Shown in pieces: positions 56,358 to 64,000 of a stretch of DNA of 64,000 nt. The stretch's first letter is position 1, and every line of letters begins with the position of its first letter. A program made the position numbers and the translations under genes. The DNA is from Burkholderia sp. USMB20. Lineage in GTDB: Bacteria; Pseudomonadota; Gammaproteobacteria; Burkholderiales; Burkholderiaceae. The notes beneath the pieces are model-generated. The model saw nothing but the letters and a program-made list of their open reading frames with translations, ran no database searches and was not told the DNA's origin. The stretch is from positions 310,001 through 374,000 of the forward strand of contig NZ_JTAN02000003.1 in assembly GCF_000949135.2 (NCBI RefSeq), given 5' to 3'.

Positions 56358-59075
56358 TTACGCTGCGAGCAGCGAGCGCAGCACGAACGGCAGGATACCG
56401 CCGTGCTTGTAGTAGTCGACTTCGATCGGCGTATCGATGCGCAGCAGCACCGGCACGCGGGTCGTTTCGCCGTTCTTGCGGTGAATCACGAGCGTGACGT
56501 CCTGCTGCGGCTTGAAGTCGTCGCCGAGGCCTTCGATGTCGTAGGTCTCTTCGCCGGTGATGCCGAGCGACTGGATGCTGTCCGCGCCCTTGAACTGCAG
56601 CGGCAGCACGCCCATGCCGACCAGGTTCGAGCGGTGGATCCGCTCGAAGCTGCGTGCGATCACGGCCTTCACGCCGAGCAGCTGCGTGCCCTTCGCGGCC
56701 CAGTCGCGCGACGAGCCCGTGCCGTACTCTTCGCCCGCGAACACGACGGTCGGCGTGTCGGCGTCGACGTACTTCATCGCCGCATCGTAGATCGACAGCT
56801 GTTCGCCGCTCGGCTGGTGAATCGTCAGGCCGCCTTCGACGCGCGTGCCGTCCGCCTTCGCCGGGATCATCAGGTTCTTGATCCGGACGTTCGCGAACGT
56901 GCCGCGCATCATCACGTCGTGGTTGCCGCGGCGCGAACCGTAGCTGTTGAAGTCGGCCTTCTGCACGCCGTTCTCCTTCAGCCACTTGCCTGCCGGCGAG
57001 TCTTCCTTGATCGAGCCTGCCGGGCTGATGTGGTCGGTCGTGACCGAGTCACCGAAGATGCCCAGCGCGCGCGCGCCCTTGACCGTCGGGATCGAATCGG
57101 CCGGCTCCATCGAGAAGTCGTTGCCGAAGAACGGCGGCTCCGCGATGTAGGTCGACTTCGGCCAGTCGTAGACCTGGCCCGTCTCGCCCTCGATCTTGCT
57201 CCAGAGGTCGCCCTTCTTGGTCAGCTTCGAGTAGTTGTCCTCGAACTTCTTCGGGTCGAGCGCGAACTTGAGCAGCGCGTGGATTTCCTCGCTCGTCGGC
57301 CAGATGTCGCCGAGGTAGATGTCGTAGCCGTCCTTGCCCTTGCCGACCGGCTCGGTCATCAGGTCGCGCGTGATGTTGCCGGCGATCGCGTAGGCGACGA
57401 CCAGCGGCGGCGACGCGAGGAAGTTCGCGCGGATGTTCGGGTGGATGCGCGCCTCGAAGTTACGGTTGCCCGACAGCACGGCTGCCGCGACGATGTCGTT
57501 CTTCGTGATCGCTTCGTTCAGTTCCGGCGTCAGGTCGCCCGCGTTGCCGATACAGGTCGTGCAGCCGTAGGCGGCGACTTCGAAGCCGAGCTTCGCGAGG
57601 TAGGGCAGCAGGCCCGTCTTCGTCAGGTATTCGGTGACGATGCGCGATCCCGGCGCGAGCGAGGTCTTGATGTGCGGCGCGACGGTCAGGCCGGCTTCGA
57701 CGGCCTTCTTCGCGAGCAGGCCGGCAGCCAGCAGCACGCTCGGGTTCGACGTGTTCGTGCACGACGTGATCGCGGCGATCAGCACGTCGCCGTTCTTCAC
57801 GTCGACGCCGTTGCTCGTCGTGTACTGCGCGTTCAGGTCGTCCGCCTTCTTCGCGAAGCCGTTTTCCGCGACCGGCTTCGAGAACAGCTCGGTGAACGTC
57901 GACTTGACGTTGCCGATCTCGATGCGGTCCTGCGGGCGCTTCGGGCCGGCCAGCGACGGGGCGACGGTTGCAAGATCCAGCGTGACCGTCTTCGTGTAGT
58001 CGATGTCGCCGGCCTTCGGAATGCCGAACAGCTTCTGCGCCTTGAAGTAGTTCTCGAACGCGGCGATTTCCGCCTTCGTGCGGCCCGTGCCTTCGAAGTA
58101 TTCGATGGTCTTTTCGTCGACCGGGAAGAAGCCCATCGTCGCGCCGTATTCCGGCGCCATGTTGCCGATCGTCGCGCGGTCCGGCAGCGACAGCGACTTC
58201 GTGCCTTCGCCGAAGAACTCGACGAACTTGCCGACGACCTTTTCCTTGCGCAGCATTTCGGTGATCGTCAGCACCAGGTCGGTGGCCGTCACGCCTTCGC
58301 GCAGCTTGCCCTTCAGCTCGACGCCGACGACGTCCGGCGTCAGGAAGTACACCGGCTGGCCGAGCATGCCGGCTTCAGCCTCGATGCCGCCCACGCCCCA
58401 GCCGACCACGCCGATGCCGTTGATCATCGTCGTGTGGCTGTCCGTGCCGACGAGGGTATCCGGGTAGTACACGGTGTCGCCGCCGTCCGTCTTCTTGTGG
58501 ACGCCGCGCGCGAGATATTCGAGGTTCACCTGGTGGACGATGCCGACGCCCGGCGGCACGACCTTGAACGTGTCGAACGCCTGCATGCCCCACTTCATGA
58601 ACTGGTAGCGCTCGTTGTTGCGCTGGAATTCCAGCTTCATGTTCAGGTCGAGCGCGTCCTTCTGGCGGAAGTAGTCGATCTGGACCGAGTGGTCGACGAC
58701 GAGATCGACCGGGACCAGCGGCTCGATCTTCTTCGGATTCTTGCCCGAACGCTCCGCGACGCCGCGCATGGCCGCGATGTCGGCGAGCAGCGGCACGCCC
58801 GTGAAGTCCTGCAGCACGACGCGCGACACCACGAACGGAATCTCGTCGACGCGCTTCGCGGTCGGCTGCCAGTTCGCGAGCTGCTCGATGTGTTCTTCGG
58901 TGATCTTCTTGCCGTCGTAGTTGCGCAGCACGGACTCGAGCACGATACGGATCGACACCGGGAGGCGCTCGATCTTCGTCTTCAGTTCCTTGCCGAGCTG
59001 CGGCAGCGAGTAGAACTTGCCTTTGCCGGAACCGCTGTCGAATTCCTTGAGGGTCTTGTGGAGATTGTGGGCCAT
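56358..59075 (-). CDS. acnA: Aconitate hydratase AcnA
   Basis: This 905-residue enzyme interconverts citrate and isocitrate through cis-aconitate in the TCA cycle. The [4Fe-4S] cysteines are in [16 protein letters not shown] (about 435-450) and [13 protein letters not shown] (about 500-512). Other family blocks are [16 protein letters not shown] and [20 protein letters not shown]. The C-terminal swivel domain shows [19 protein letters not shown]. The ATG at 59075 has AGGAAAA upstream and gives the usual [12 protein letters not shown] start. Next to prpD it may also hydrate 2-methylaconitate, though AcnA/AcnM identity cannot be settled by eye. Confidence 0.95.
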   Translation of the reverse strand: MAHNLHKTLKEFDSGSGKGKFYSLPQLGKELKTKIERLPVSIRIVLESVLRNYDGKKITEEHIEQLANWQPTAKRVDEIPFVVSRVVLQDFTGVPLLADIAAMRGVAERSGKNPKKIEPLVPVDLVVDHSVQIDYFRQKDALDLNMKLEFQRNNERYQFMKWGMQAFDTFKVVPPGVGIVHQVNLEYLARGVHKKTDGGDTVYYPDTLVGTDSHTTMINGIGVVGWGVGGIEAEAGMLGQPVYFLTPDVVGVELKGKLREGVTATDLVLTITEMLRKEKVVGKFVEFFGEGTKSLSLPDRATIGNMAPEYGATMGFFPVDEKTIEYFEGTGRTKAEIAAFENYFKAQKLFGIPKAGDIDYTKTVTLDLATVAPSLAGPKRPQDRIEIGNVKSTFTELFSKPVAENGFAKKADDLNAQYTTSNGVDVKNGDVLIAAITSCTNTSNPSVLLAAGLLAKKAVEAGLTVAPHIKTSLAPGSRIVTEYLTKTGLLPYLAKLGFEVAAYGCTTCIGNAGDLTPELNEAITKNDIVAAAVLSGNRNFEARIHPNIRANFLASPPLVVAYAIAGNITRDLMTEPVGKGKDGYDIYLGDIWPTSEEIHALLKFALDPKKFEDNYSKLTKKGDLWSKIEGETGQVYDWPKSTYIAEPPFFGNDFSMEPADSIPTVKGARALGIFGDSVTTDHISPAGSIKEDSPAGKWLKENGVQKADFNSYGSRRGNHDVMMRGTFANVRIKNLMIPAKADGTRVEGGLTIHQPSGEQLSIYDAAMKYVDADTPTVVFAGEEYGTGSSRDWAAKGTQLLGVKAVIARSFERIHRSNLVGMGVLPLQFKGADSIQSLGITGEETYDIEGLGDDFKPQQDVTLVIHRKNGETTRVPVLLRIDTPIEVDYYKHGGILPFVLRSLLAA

Positions 59076-59127
59076 GGTGATTTTCCTGGGTTTAAGGCTA
59101 GGAAACAAAGAGTCCTGTAGATGACGG

Positions 59128-60579
59128 CTATATCACATACAAGTCGACGTACTCATCGACCGGCATCGCTTCGAGCTTTGCCTGGTCCAGCGACACGTCG
59201 AGAATCGCTTGTTGCTGCTTTGCCGGGAAACGGCGGGCGAGGTTGGTCCGGAACTTCTCGACCAGGAGCGGGATGCCGTCCGCACGGCGTCGCTGATGGC
59301 CGATCGGGTATTCGACCGCTACTTCGGCAAGCGTGGACCCGTCCGCGAATTCGATCGTCAGCGCATTCGCGATCGACCGCTTGGCCGGGTCATGGTAATC
59401 CTTCGTGAACTGCGGATCCTCGACGCACACGGTTTTCGCGCGCAGCGCGTCGATGCGCGGATCGGCGGCGACCGCGTCTTCGTAATCGGCCGCGGTCAGC
59501 CGGCCGAACAGCAGCGGCACGGCGACCATGTACTGGATGCAATGGTCGCGGTCGGCCGGATTGGCGAGCGGGCCCTGCTTGTCGATGATGCGGATCGCGG
59601 CCGCGTGCGTGCGGATCGTGATCCGGCTGATATCGTCGGTCGTGCGGCCCGCCGCGGCGAGCTGCGCGTGCAGCTGCAGCGCGGCCTCGGCGGCCGTCTG
59701 CGCATGGAATTCGGCGGGGAACGCGATCTTGAACAGCACGTTCTCCATCACGTACGTGCCGTACGGGCGCTGGAAACGGAACGGCTTGCCGTCGAACAGC
59801 ACGTCGTAGAAGCCCCAGGTTTTCGCGGTGAGCGCCGACGGGTAGCCCATTTCACCCGTTTTCGCGATCAGCGCGAGGCGCACCGCGCGGGACGTCGCGT
59901 CGCCGGCCGCCCACGACTTGCGCGAACCGGTGTTCGGCGCGTGGCGGTAGGTGCGCAGCGCGTGGCCGTCGACGAATGCGTTGGATACCGCGTTGATCAG
60001 CTCGTCGCGCGTGAGCCCGAGCAGGCGGCCGACGACGGCCGTCGACGCCACTTTCACGAGCAGCACGTGGTCGAGCCCGACCGCGTTGAATGAATTCTCG
60101 AGTGCGAGGCAGCCCTGGATCTCGTGGGCCTGGATCATCGCGACGAGCACGTCGCGCATCGCAAGCGGCTTCCTGCCGGCCGCGACGGCCGTGCGGGACA
60201 GCCAGTCGGCCGTCGCCAGGATCCCGCCGAGGTTGTCGGACGGATGACCCCATTCGGCGGCGAGCCAGGTGTCGTTGAAGTCCAGCCAGCGGATCATCGC
60301 GCCGAGGTCGAAAGCGGCCTGGACGGGATCGAGCTGGAAGGACGTGCCGGGCACCTTCGCGCCGTTCGGCACGATCGTGCCGGGCACGACGGGGCCGAGC
60401 AGCTTGGTGCAGGCCGGGTAGGACAGCGCCTCGAGTCCGCATCCGAGCGTGTCGATCAGGCAATGACGCGCCGTCTCCAGCGCGAGCGCGCTGTCGATGC
60501 CGGTGTTCAGCACGTAGTCGACGATATCGACGAGTACCGTATCCGGAGCGGGGCGGACGTTGGAGACCGAGGCGGACAT
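59128..60579 (-). CDS. prpD: MmgE/PrpD family 2-methylcitrate dehydratase
   Basis: This 483-residue enzyme dehydrates 2-methylcitrate to 2-methylaconitate in propionate breakdown. The sequence has the full PrpD pattern: [60 protein letters not shown] and [20 protein letters not shown]. The [20 protein letters not shown] segment follows. The length is exactly that of PrpD. It lies 52 bp upstream of acnA on the same strand. prpB and prpC are not in the window. Confidence 0.93.
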   Translation of the reverse strand: MSASVSNVRPAPDTVLVDIVDYVLNTGIDSALALETARHCLIDTLGCGLEALSYPACTKLLGPVVPGTIVPNGAKVPGTSFQLDPVQAAFDLGAMIRWLDFNDTWLAAEWGHPSDNLGGILATADWLSRTAVAAGRKPLAMRDVLVAMIQAHEIQGCLALENSFNAVGLDHVLLVKVASTAVVGRLLGLTRDELINAVSNAFVDGHALRTYRHAPNTGSRKSWAAGDATSRAVRLALIAKTGEMGYPSALTAKTWGFYDVLFDGKPFRFQRPYGTYVMENVLFKIAFPAEFHAQTAAEAALQLHAQLAAAGRTTDDISRITIRTHAAAIRIIDKQGPLANPADRDHCIQYMVAVPLLFGRLTAADYEDAVAADPRIDALRAKTVCVEDPQFTKDYHDPAKRSIANALTIEFADGSTLAEVAVEYPIGHQRRRADGIPLLVEKFRTNLARRFPAKQQQAILDVSLDQAKLEAMPVDEYVDLYVI

Positions 60580-60601
60580 CGAGGAGCTCGGGAGAGCGCG
60601 C

Positions 60602-61111
60602 TTAGTTCGTTGCCGGCTTCAGCTCGTTCGATTGCGTCGGAGCCGGCGTGCCTTGCGCCATTTCCGGCGTCACGCATTCGTCGGCGAGACGCTCGCCGCC
60701 GTTCGCGTCGCTGAACAGCATCGCCTTGCTCGGGATCACGACGAGCTTGAAGCCCGCGGCCGGATCGTAGAACGTGTCGGCGCCCGTCGTCGTGGCCTGA
60801 CGCGGCAGCTTGTAGTTCTTCTTCGCCCAGTGAACCGTGACGACCTGGTCACGCTTCATGTCGCCGGCGAGGTCGAACGACAGGCCGTCCTTGCACGACC
60901 ACTTGGCCGCGCCGTCCGGTACCGGATCGACCTTGGCCGCGGCACGCGCCTGCGCCTTCTTGCTGCGCGGAACGATGCGCTTGGCCGGCGCCGGGCGCTT
61001 GGCCGTCTTCTTCGCAGTCGTCGCCGTATCCTGGGCGAACGCGCTCGGAGCCGACACCAGCATCGTGGCGGACAAGGCGCCGATGGCGGTAGCGATCAGG
61101 AGTTTCTTCAT
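60602..61111 (-). CDS. Secreted protein with a MliC-like domain
   Basis: This 169-residue protein has a signal peptide ([20 protein letters not shown], ending AFAQ), a basic Lys/Ala/Pro linker and a C-terminal domain beginning [20 protein letters not shown]. The domain pattern (Cys near the start, [17 protein letters not shown] in the middle, a final LADEC) resembles MliC/PliC lysozyme inhibitors, with Cys-Cys spacing right for the fold disulfide. The match is by pattern only. It is placed oddly inside a central-metabolism cluster. Confidence 0.7.
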   Translation of the reverse strand: MKKLLIATAIGALSATMLVSAPSAFAQDTATTAKKTAKRPAPAKRIVPRSKKAQARAAAKVDPVPDGAAKWSCKDGLSFDLAGDMKRDQVVTVHWAKKNYKLPRQATTTGADTFYDPAAGFKLVVIPSKAMLFSDANGGERLADECVTPEMAQGTPAPTQSNELKPATN

Positions 61112-61334
61112 GGAGTCAGAACCTTTCGATAATCAGTTGACAAGGGCCGGCAGCTGACACCGCCGGCCGGTTTGAAACTGCACGCGCCCCGGAAGCGCGC
61201 AGCGGCCGCTATTTTCACCTATTTGGCCGCGCACATATCAGGTTTTCGGGCTCCGTTACGTTTTTTGTCGTTTCGCCAACCCGTCTCGGGTTCGCGCCCC
61301 GGTGATTCGATGAAATTCGTGTGCCGGCGCGCGC

Positions 61335-62339
61335 TCACCGCGCGTCTCCGGCGGCCGGGCCGAACAGCGGCGCGGCCTCGGCCGGCACCGGCTGGCCGGT
61401 CGCCCGCGCGCGGCGCAGCACCGACCAGTAATAGCGGTAGCTCGCGCGATCGTGCAGTGTATCGCCGTGGCGCGTCGGGCCCCAGTCGGCGGCCTGCGCC
61501 GCCAGCAGGATCTCGGCGGCCAGCGCGACTTCATCGGTGCGCGGCGCGAACGCGTCGACGATCGGGCGGATCTGCGCGGGATGGATGCTCCACATCCGCG
61601 TGAACGCGAACTCGTCGCGCGCGCGGCGCGCGTCGCCGGCGACGACGGTCATGTCGCGCACTTCCGTCGTCACGTTGTGCGACGGCGTCTTGCCGTGCGC
61701 GTGGCAGGCGGCGGCGATTTCCAGCTTCGCGCGGCGCACGAGCGGATGGTCGAACTGGCCGGGCGAGCGCATCGCCGCATCGGGAATCGCGCCGTGATGC
61801 GCGGACACGAAGTCCATCAGCCCGAAGCTCAGCGTGCCGACCAGCGGCAGCGCGGCGAGCGCGGCCGCCTGGGCGAGCGCGCCGTGCGTCTCGACCAGCA
61901 CGTCCACCGGAATCGGCTGCGCGAGGCCGAGCTCGCGGCGCGTGCCTTCGATGAACGCGACCATCTCGGCCGCGTCGGCGGCGCTGGCGATTTTCGGCAG
62001 CGTGACGTAGGCCGGCGCGCGCGCGGCGCGCAGCACGATGCGCACGTCGTCGCGCCAGTGGGGATGGGAAAAGTCGTGGATGCGGACGCCGACCCGCCCG
62101 AAGCGGTTCTCGGCGCCGCCGAGGCATTCGGCGACGAGCTGCGCGTGCGCGGCTTCCTGGCCGACGGCCGCGCCGTCCTCGCAGTCGAGCGTGATGTCGA
62201 ACACGGGGCCGAGTTCGGCCTGGAGCGCGAGCGACTTGCGCATCAGCTTCTCGCTGCCCGCGTAGTGATCGCAGCAGGGCAGGATCGCGGGCGGGGACGC
62301 CCCGTCGTACAGCACTTGTGCAGGAGTGAGCGCGGACAT
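61335..62339 (-). CDS. HpcH/HpaI aldolase/citrate lyase family protein (CitE-like)
   Basis: This 334-residue TIM-barrel enzyme has FDITLDCEDGAAVGQEAAH (metal-binding acidic motif), VRIHDFSHPHWRDDV, the catalytic-region YVTLPKIASAADAAEMV and VDVLVETHGALAQAAAL, and the C-terminal FAFTRMWSIHPAQIRPIVDAF. These are CitE/malyl-CoA-lyase-like features, so the likely reaction is C-C cleavage or formation of a CoA ester or hydroxy acid. The substrate is unknown. The ATG at 62339 (MSALTPAQVLYDG) follows AGAAGAG; an upstream in-frame start is weaker. It lies between mdh and prpD. Confidence 0.88.
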   Translation of the reverse strand: MSALTPAQVLYDGASPPAILPCCDHYAGSEKLMRKSLALQAELGPVFDITLDCEDGAAVGQEAAHAQLVAECLGGAENRFGRVGVRIHDFSHPHWRDDVRIVLRAARAPAYVTLPKIASAADAAEMVAFIEGTRRELGLAQPIPVDVLVETHGALAQAAALAALPLVGTLSFGLMDFVSAHHGAIPDAAMRSPGQFDHPLVRRAKLEIAAACHAHGKTPSHNVTTEVRDMTVVAGDARRARDEFAFTRMWSIHPAQIRPIVDAFAPRTDEVALAAEILLAAQAADWGPTRHGDTLHDRASYRYYWSVLRRARATGQPVPAEAAPLFGPAAGDAR

Positions 62340-62443
62340 CTCTTCTACGTCAAGGAAGCGGGCAACGTGGAGAAAATCGGATTCGGGCACGTTCTGGGCC
62401 GCGCGCTGGGCGCCTGGGCGGCAAAACGTGCCCGGATCGGATC

Positions 62444-62475
62444 GGGCGGCGGGGCCGGCTGCAGCCCCGCCGCCC
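62444..62475. terminator. GC hairpin after mdh
   Basis: GGGCGGCGGGGC (62444-62455) pairs perfectly with GCCCCGCCGCCC (62464-62475), 46 bp past the mdh stop. It lacks a T tract, so read-through into the lyase gene is possible. Confidence 0.5.
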
Positions 62476-62520
62476 GTGCCGTGGCCGGCCCGCCCGGAGG
62501 CGCCCGGCCGTGCAGCCTGC

Positions 62521-63507
62521 TTAGTTCTTCAGCAGGTGGGCGACGCCGTCGCGCTCTTCGAGCAGCTCGGCCAGCGTGCCGTCCATCTTCTCGCGCGAGA
62601 ACGCGTCGATTTCGAGGCCTTCGACACGCTTGTACTCGCCGTTTTCGCACGTGACGGGCACGCCGTAGATGATGTCTTCGGGGATGCCGTACGAGCCGTC
62701 CGACGGGATGCCCATCGTGACCCACTTGCCGTTCGTGCCGAGGACCCAGTCACGCACGTGGTCGATCGCCGCGTTGGCTGCCGACGCCGCCGACGACAGG
62801 CCGCGCGCTTCGATGATCGCCGCGCCGCGCTTGCCGACGGTCGGGATGAACGTGTCGCGGTTCCACACGTCGTCGTTGATCAGCTTCAGCAGCGACTCGC
62901 CTTCGACGGTCGCGAAGCGGAAGTCGGGGTACATCGTCGGCGAGTGGTTGCCCCACACGGCGAGCTTCTCGATCGACGCGACCGGCTTGCCCGACTTGGC
63001 GGCGAGCTGCGACAGCGCGCGGTTGTGGTCGAGGCGCAGCATCGCCGTGAAGTTCTTCTTCGGCAGATCCGGTGCCGACTTCATCGCGATGTATGCGTTG
63101 GTGTTCGCCGGGTTGCCGACGACCAGCACCTTCACGTCGCGGCTCGCGACTTCGTTCAGCGCAGCGCCCTGGACCGTGAAGATCTCGGCGTTCGCCGACA
63201 GCAGGTCCTTGCGCTCCATGCCCTTCGAGCGCGGACGTGCACCGACCAGCAGCGCGACGTCTGCATCCTTGAATGCAACCTTCGGATCGTCGGTGATCAC
63301 GACGCCCGCGAGCAGCGGGAACGCGCAATCGTCGAGTTCCATCACGACGCCTTTGACGGCGGCTTGGGCTTGCGGGAGGTCGAGCAGTTGCAGGATGACC
63401 GGCTGGTCCTTGCCGAGCAGGTCGCCGTTCGCGATGCGGAACAGCAGGGAGTAAGCGATTTGACCTGCGGCGCCGGTGACGGCAACGCGCTTTGCGGGCT
63501 TAGCCAT
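62521..63507 (-). CDS. mdh: Malate dehydrogenase
   Basis: This 328-residue NAD-dependent enzyme oxidises malate to oxaloacetate. It shows the NAD motif [20 protein letters not shown] (about 10-29), the substrate loop [15 protein letters not shown] with its two Arg, [11 protein letters not shown], the catalytic His in [14 protein letters not shown] (about 190) and [17 protein letters not shown]. This is the two-domain MDH type of about 328 residues usual in Burkholderia. It is divergent from a GntR gene and first in the leftward cluster. Confidence 0.97.
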
Positions 63508-63731
63508 TGAAAATCTCCAGGACGGGTGAAGCGGTGGACGCTAGGCAAAACGCCATTCTATGCGCGTTACGCGTAGCGTTGCATTGAAGCAGGGCGGAGG
63601 ATTCGCGAAAGGCAGACGCGGTGAACCTGGAGACGGCCGTGGCACGTAGCCGGGGACGCATTTTGCACCCGCGAACCCTTGCTCGCCCCGGAGTGTAGGA
63701 GCCGATGGACCCAAAGTCAAACGGTATCATA

Positions 63732-63747
63732 TGTCTTATATAAGACA
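63732..63747. promoter_or_regulatory. Perfect 16-bp palindrome between mdh and the GntR gene
   Basis: TGTCTTAT faces ATAAGACA with no spacer. It sits 58 bp before the GntR ATG and 225 bp before mdh. Perfect short palindromes with a TAT-ATA centre are the usual target form of GntR dimers, so autoregulation is likely. Confidence 0.65.
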
Positions 63748-63804
63748 GATGTTTTGCGGAATTTGAGTGGACGGAAAAGCGCGGTTTGTGATGAAATGCG
63801 CGCC

Positions 63805-64000
63805 ATGACATCGAACCAGGCGAACAACGCGAATCCGACCGGCGCAGGCGGCCCAGGGCAGCCGGGCGCGGGCGATTCCGTGCCGGCGCCTGCGCCTGCC
63901 GCTTCGCCGTCGCCGACATTCAGTCCGTTATACCAGCAGATCAAGTCATTGATCACGCAAAGTCTCGAATCCGGTGAATGGAAGCCGGGCGAGATCATCC
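63805..64000 (+). CDS. GntR-family transcriptional regulator, N-terminal part
   Basis: The first 65 codons are present and the gene runs off the window. After a flexible Ala/Pro/Gly-rich leader of about 38 residues comes the start of a GntR winged helix: FSPLYQQIKSLITQSLESGE followed by WKPGEII. The effector domain is not visible, so the subfamily cannot be given. It is divergent from mdh. In related genomes genes of this type stand beside sdh and gltA; that is background knowledge, not seen here. Confidence 0.85.
   Translation, partial: MTSNQANNANPTGAGGPGQPGAGDSVPAPAPAASPSPTFSPLYQQIKSLITQSLESGEWKPGEII

Noticed and set aside
56238-59120. A 960-codon rightward open frame over acnA
   Set aside because: It is an antisense shadow of aconitase with biased Arg/Val/His composition.

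Overview
The window is high-GC proteobacterial DNA. Its gene set and protein sequences point to the Burkholderia cepacia complex: a lipase precursor essentially of the B. cepacia type followed by its foldase, Burkholderia-type DUF4148 and porin sequences, two sedolisin-family proteases, and an acnA/prpD/mdh cluster beside a GntR gene. From general knowledge of Burkholderia genomes this gene order fits the second chromosome. That placement is inference, because no replication or partition locus is present. No insertion sequence, prophage, CRISPR array or rRNA gene was seen.

Layout. 0-5.7 kb: end of a flavoprotein gene, then the macromolecular-synthesis block rpsU, yqeY, dnaG, rpoD and a CAU tRNA with tRNA-Ile2 features. 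5.7-11.1 kb: a regulatory group made of a large winged-helix/STAND ATPase regulator, a divergent LysR regulator and an alpha/beta-hydrolase-fold protein that has lost its nucleophile. Two promoter regions in this group carry matching tandem 10-bp CTTA repeats, which makes it the most interesting part of the window. 11.1-13.2 kb: a decayed, partly A+T-rich stretch with an orphan excisionase-like gene, a gene broken by an in-frame TGA and a frameshifted porin tail. 13.3-19.7 kb: membrane glucose dehydrogenase (gcd), a phospholipase D-like lipoprotein and sedolisin protease 1. 20.4-27.5 kb: a leftward RND efflux operon (adaptor, pump, outer-membrane channel) that runs on through overlapping start/stop codons into a response regulator and a truncated, His-less sensor kinase. 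28-34.5 kb: a large MscS-type channel, an LLM flavin oxidoreductase, a gene-free stretch ending in a possible small RNA, a sirtuin and a DUF938 methyltransferase.

34.6-39.6 kb: gnd, a DUF4148 periplasmic protein, a small unknown gene, an NlpD-like LysM/LytM lipoprotein without zinc ligands, a Pr6Pr membrane protein and cytochrome b561. 39.7-44.7 kb: a DUF2946 protein with a TonB-dependent copper receptor, then lipase and lipase foldase. 44.7-50.8 kb: a MocR regulator divergent from a four-gene polyamine-type ABC importer, with a shared operator-like spacer. 51-54.4 kb: an MFS exporter and sedolisin protease 2, which carries an EF-hand-like calcium loop. 55-56.2 kb: a translationally coupled ArsR/SRPBCC/DUF1801 operon. 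56.3-64 kb: a leftward TCA/methylcitrate cluster (mdh, HpcH/HpaI lyase, MliC-like protein, prpD, acnA) divergent from a GntR gene that runs off the window, with a perfect 16-bp palindrome between them.

Many convergent gene ends carry strong GC-rich hairpins, often without a T tract. Most long antisense open frames here are GC-driven shadows and were left out.
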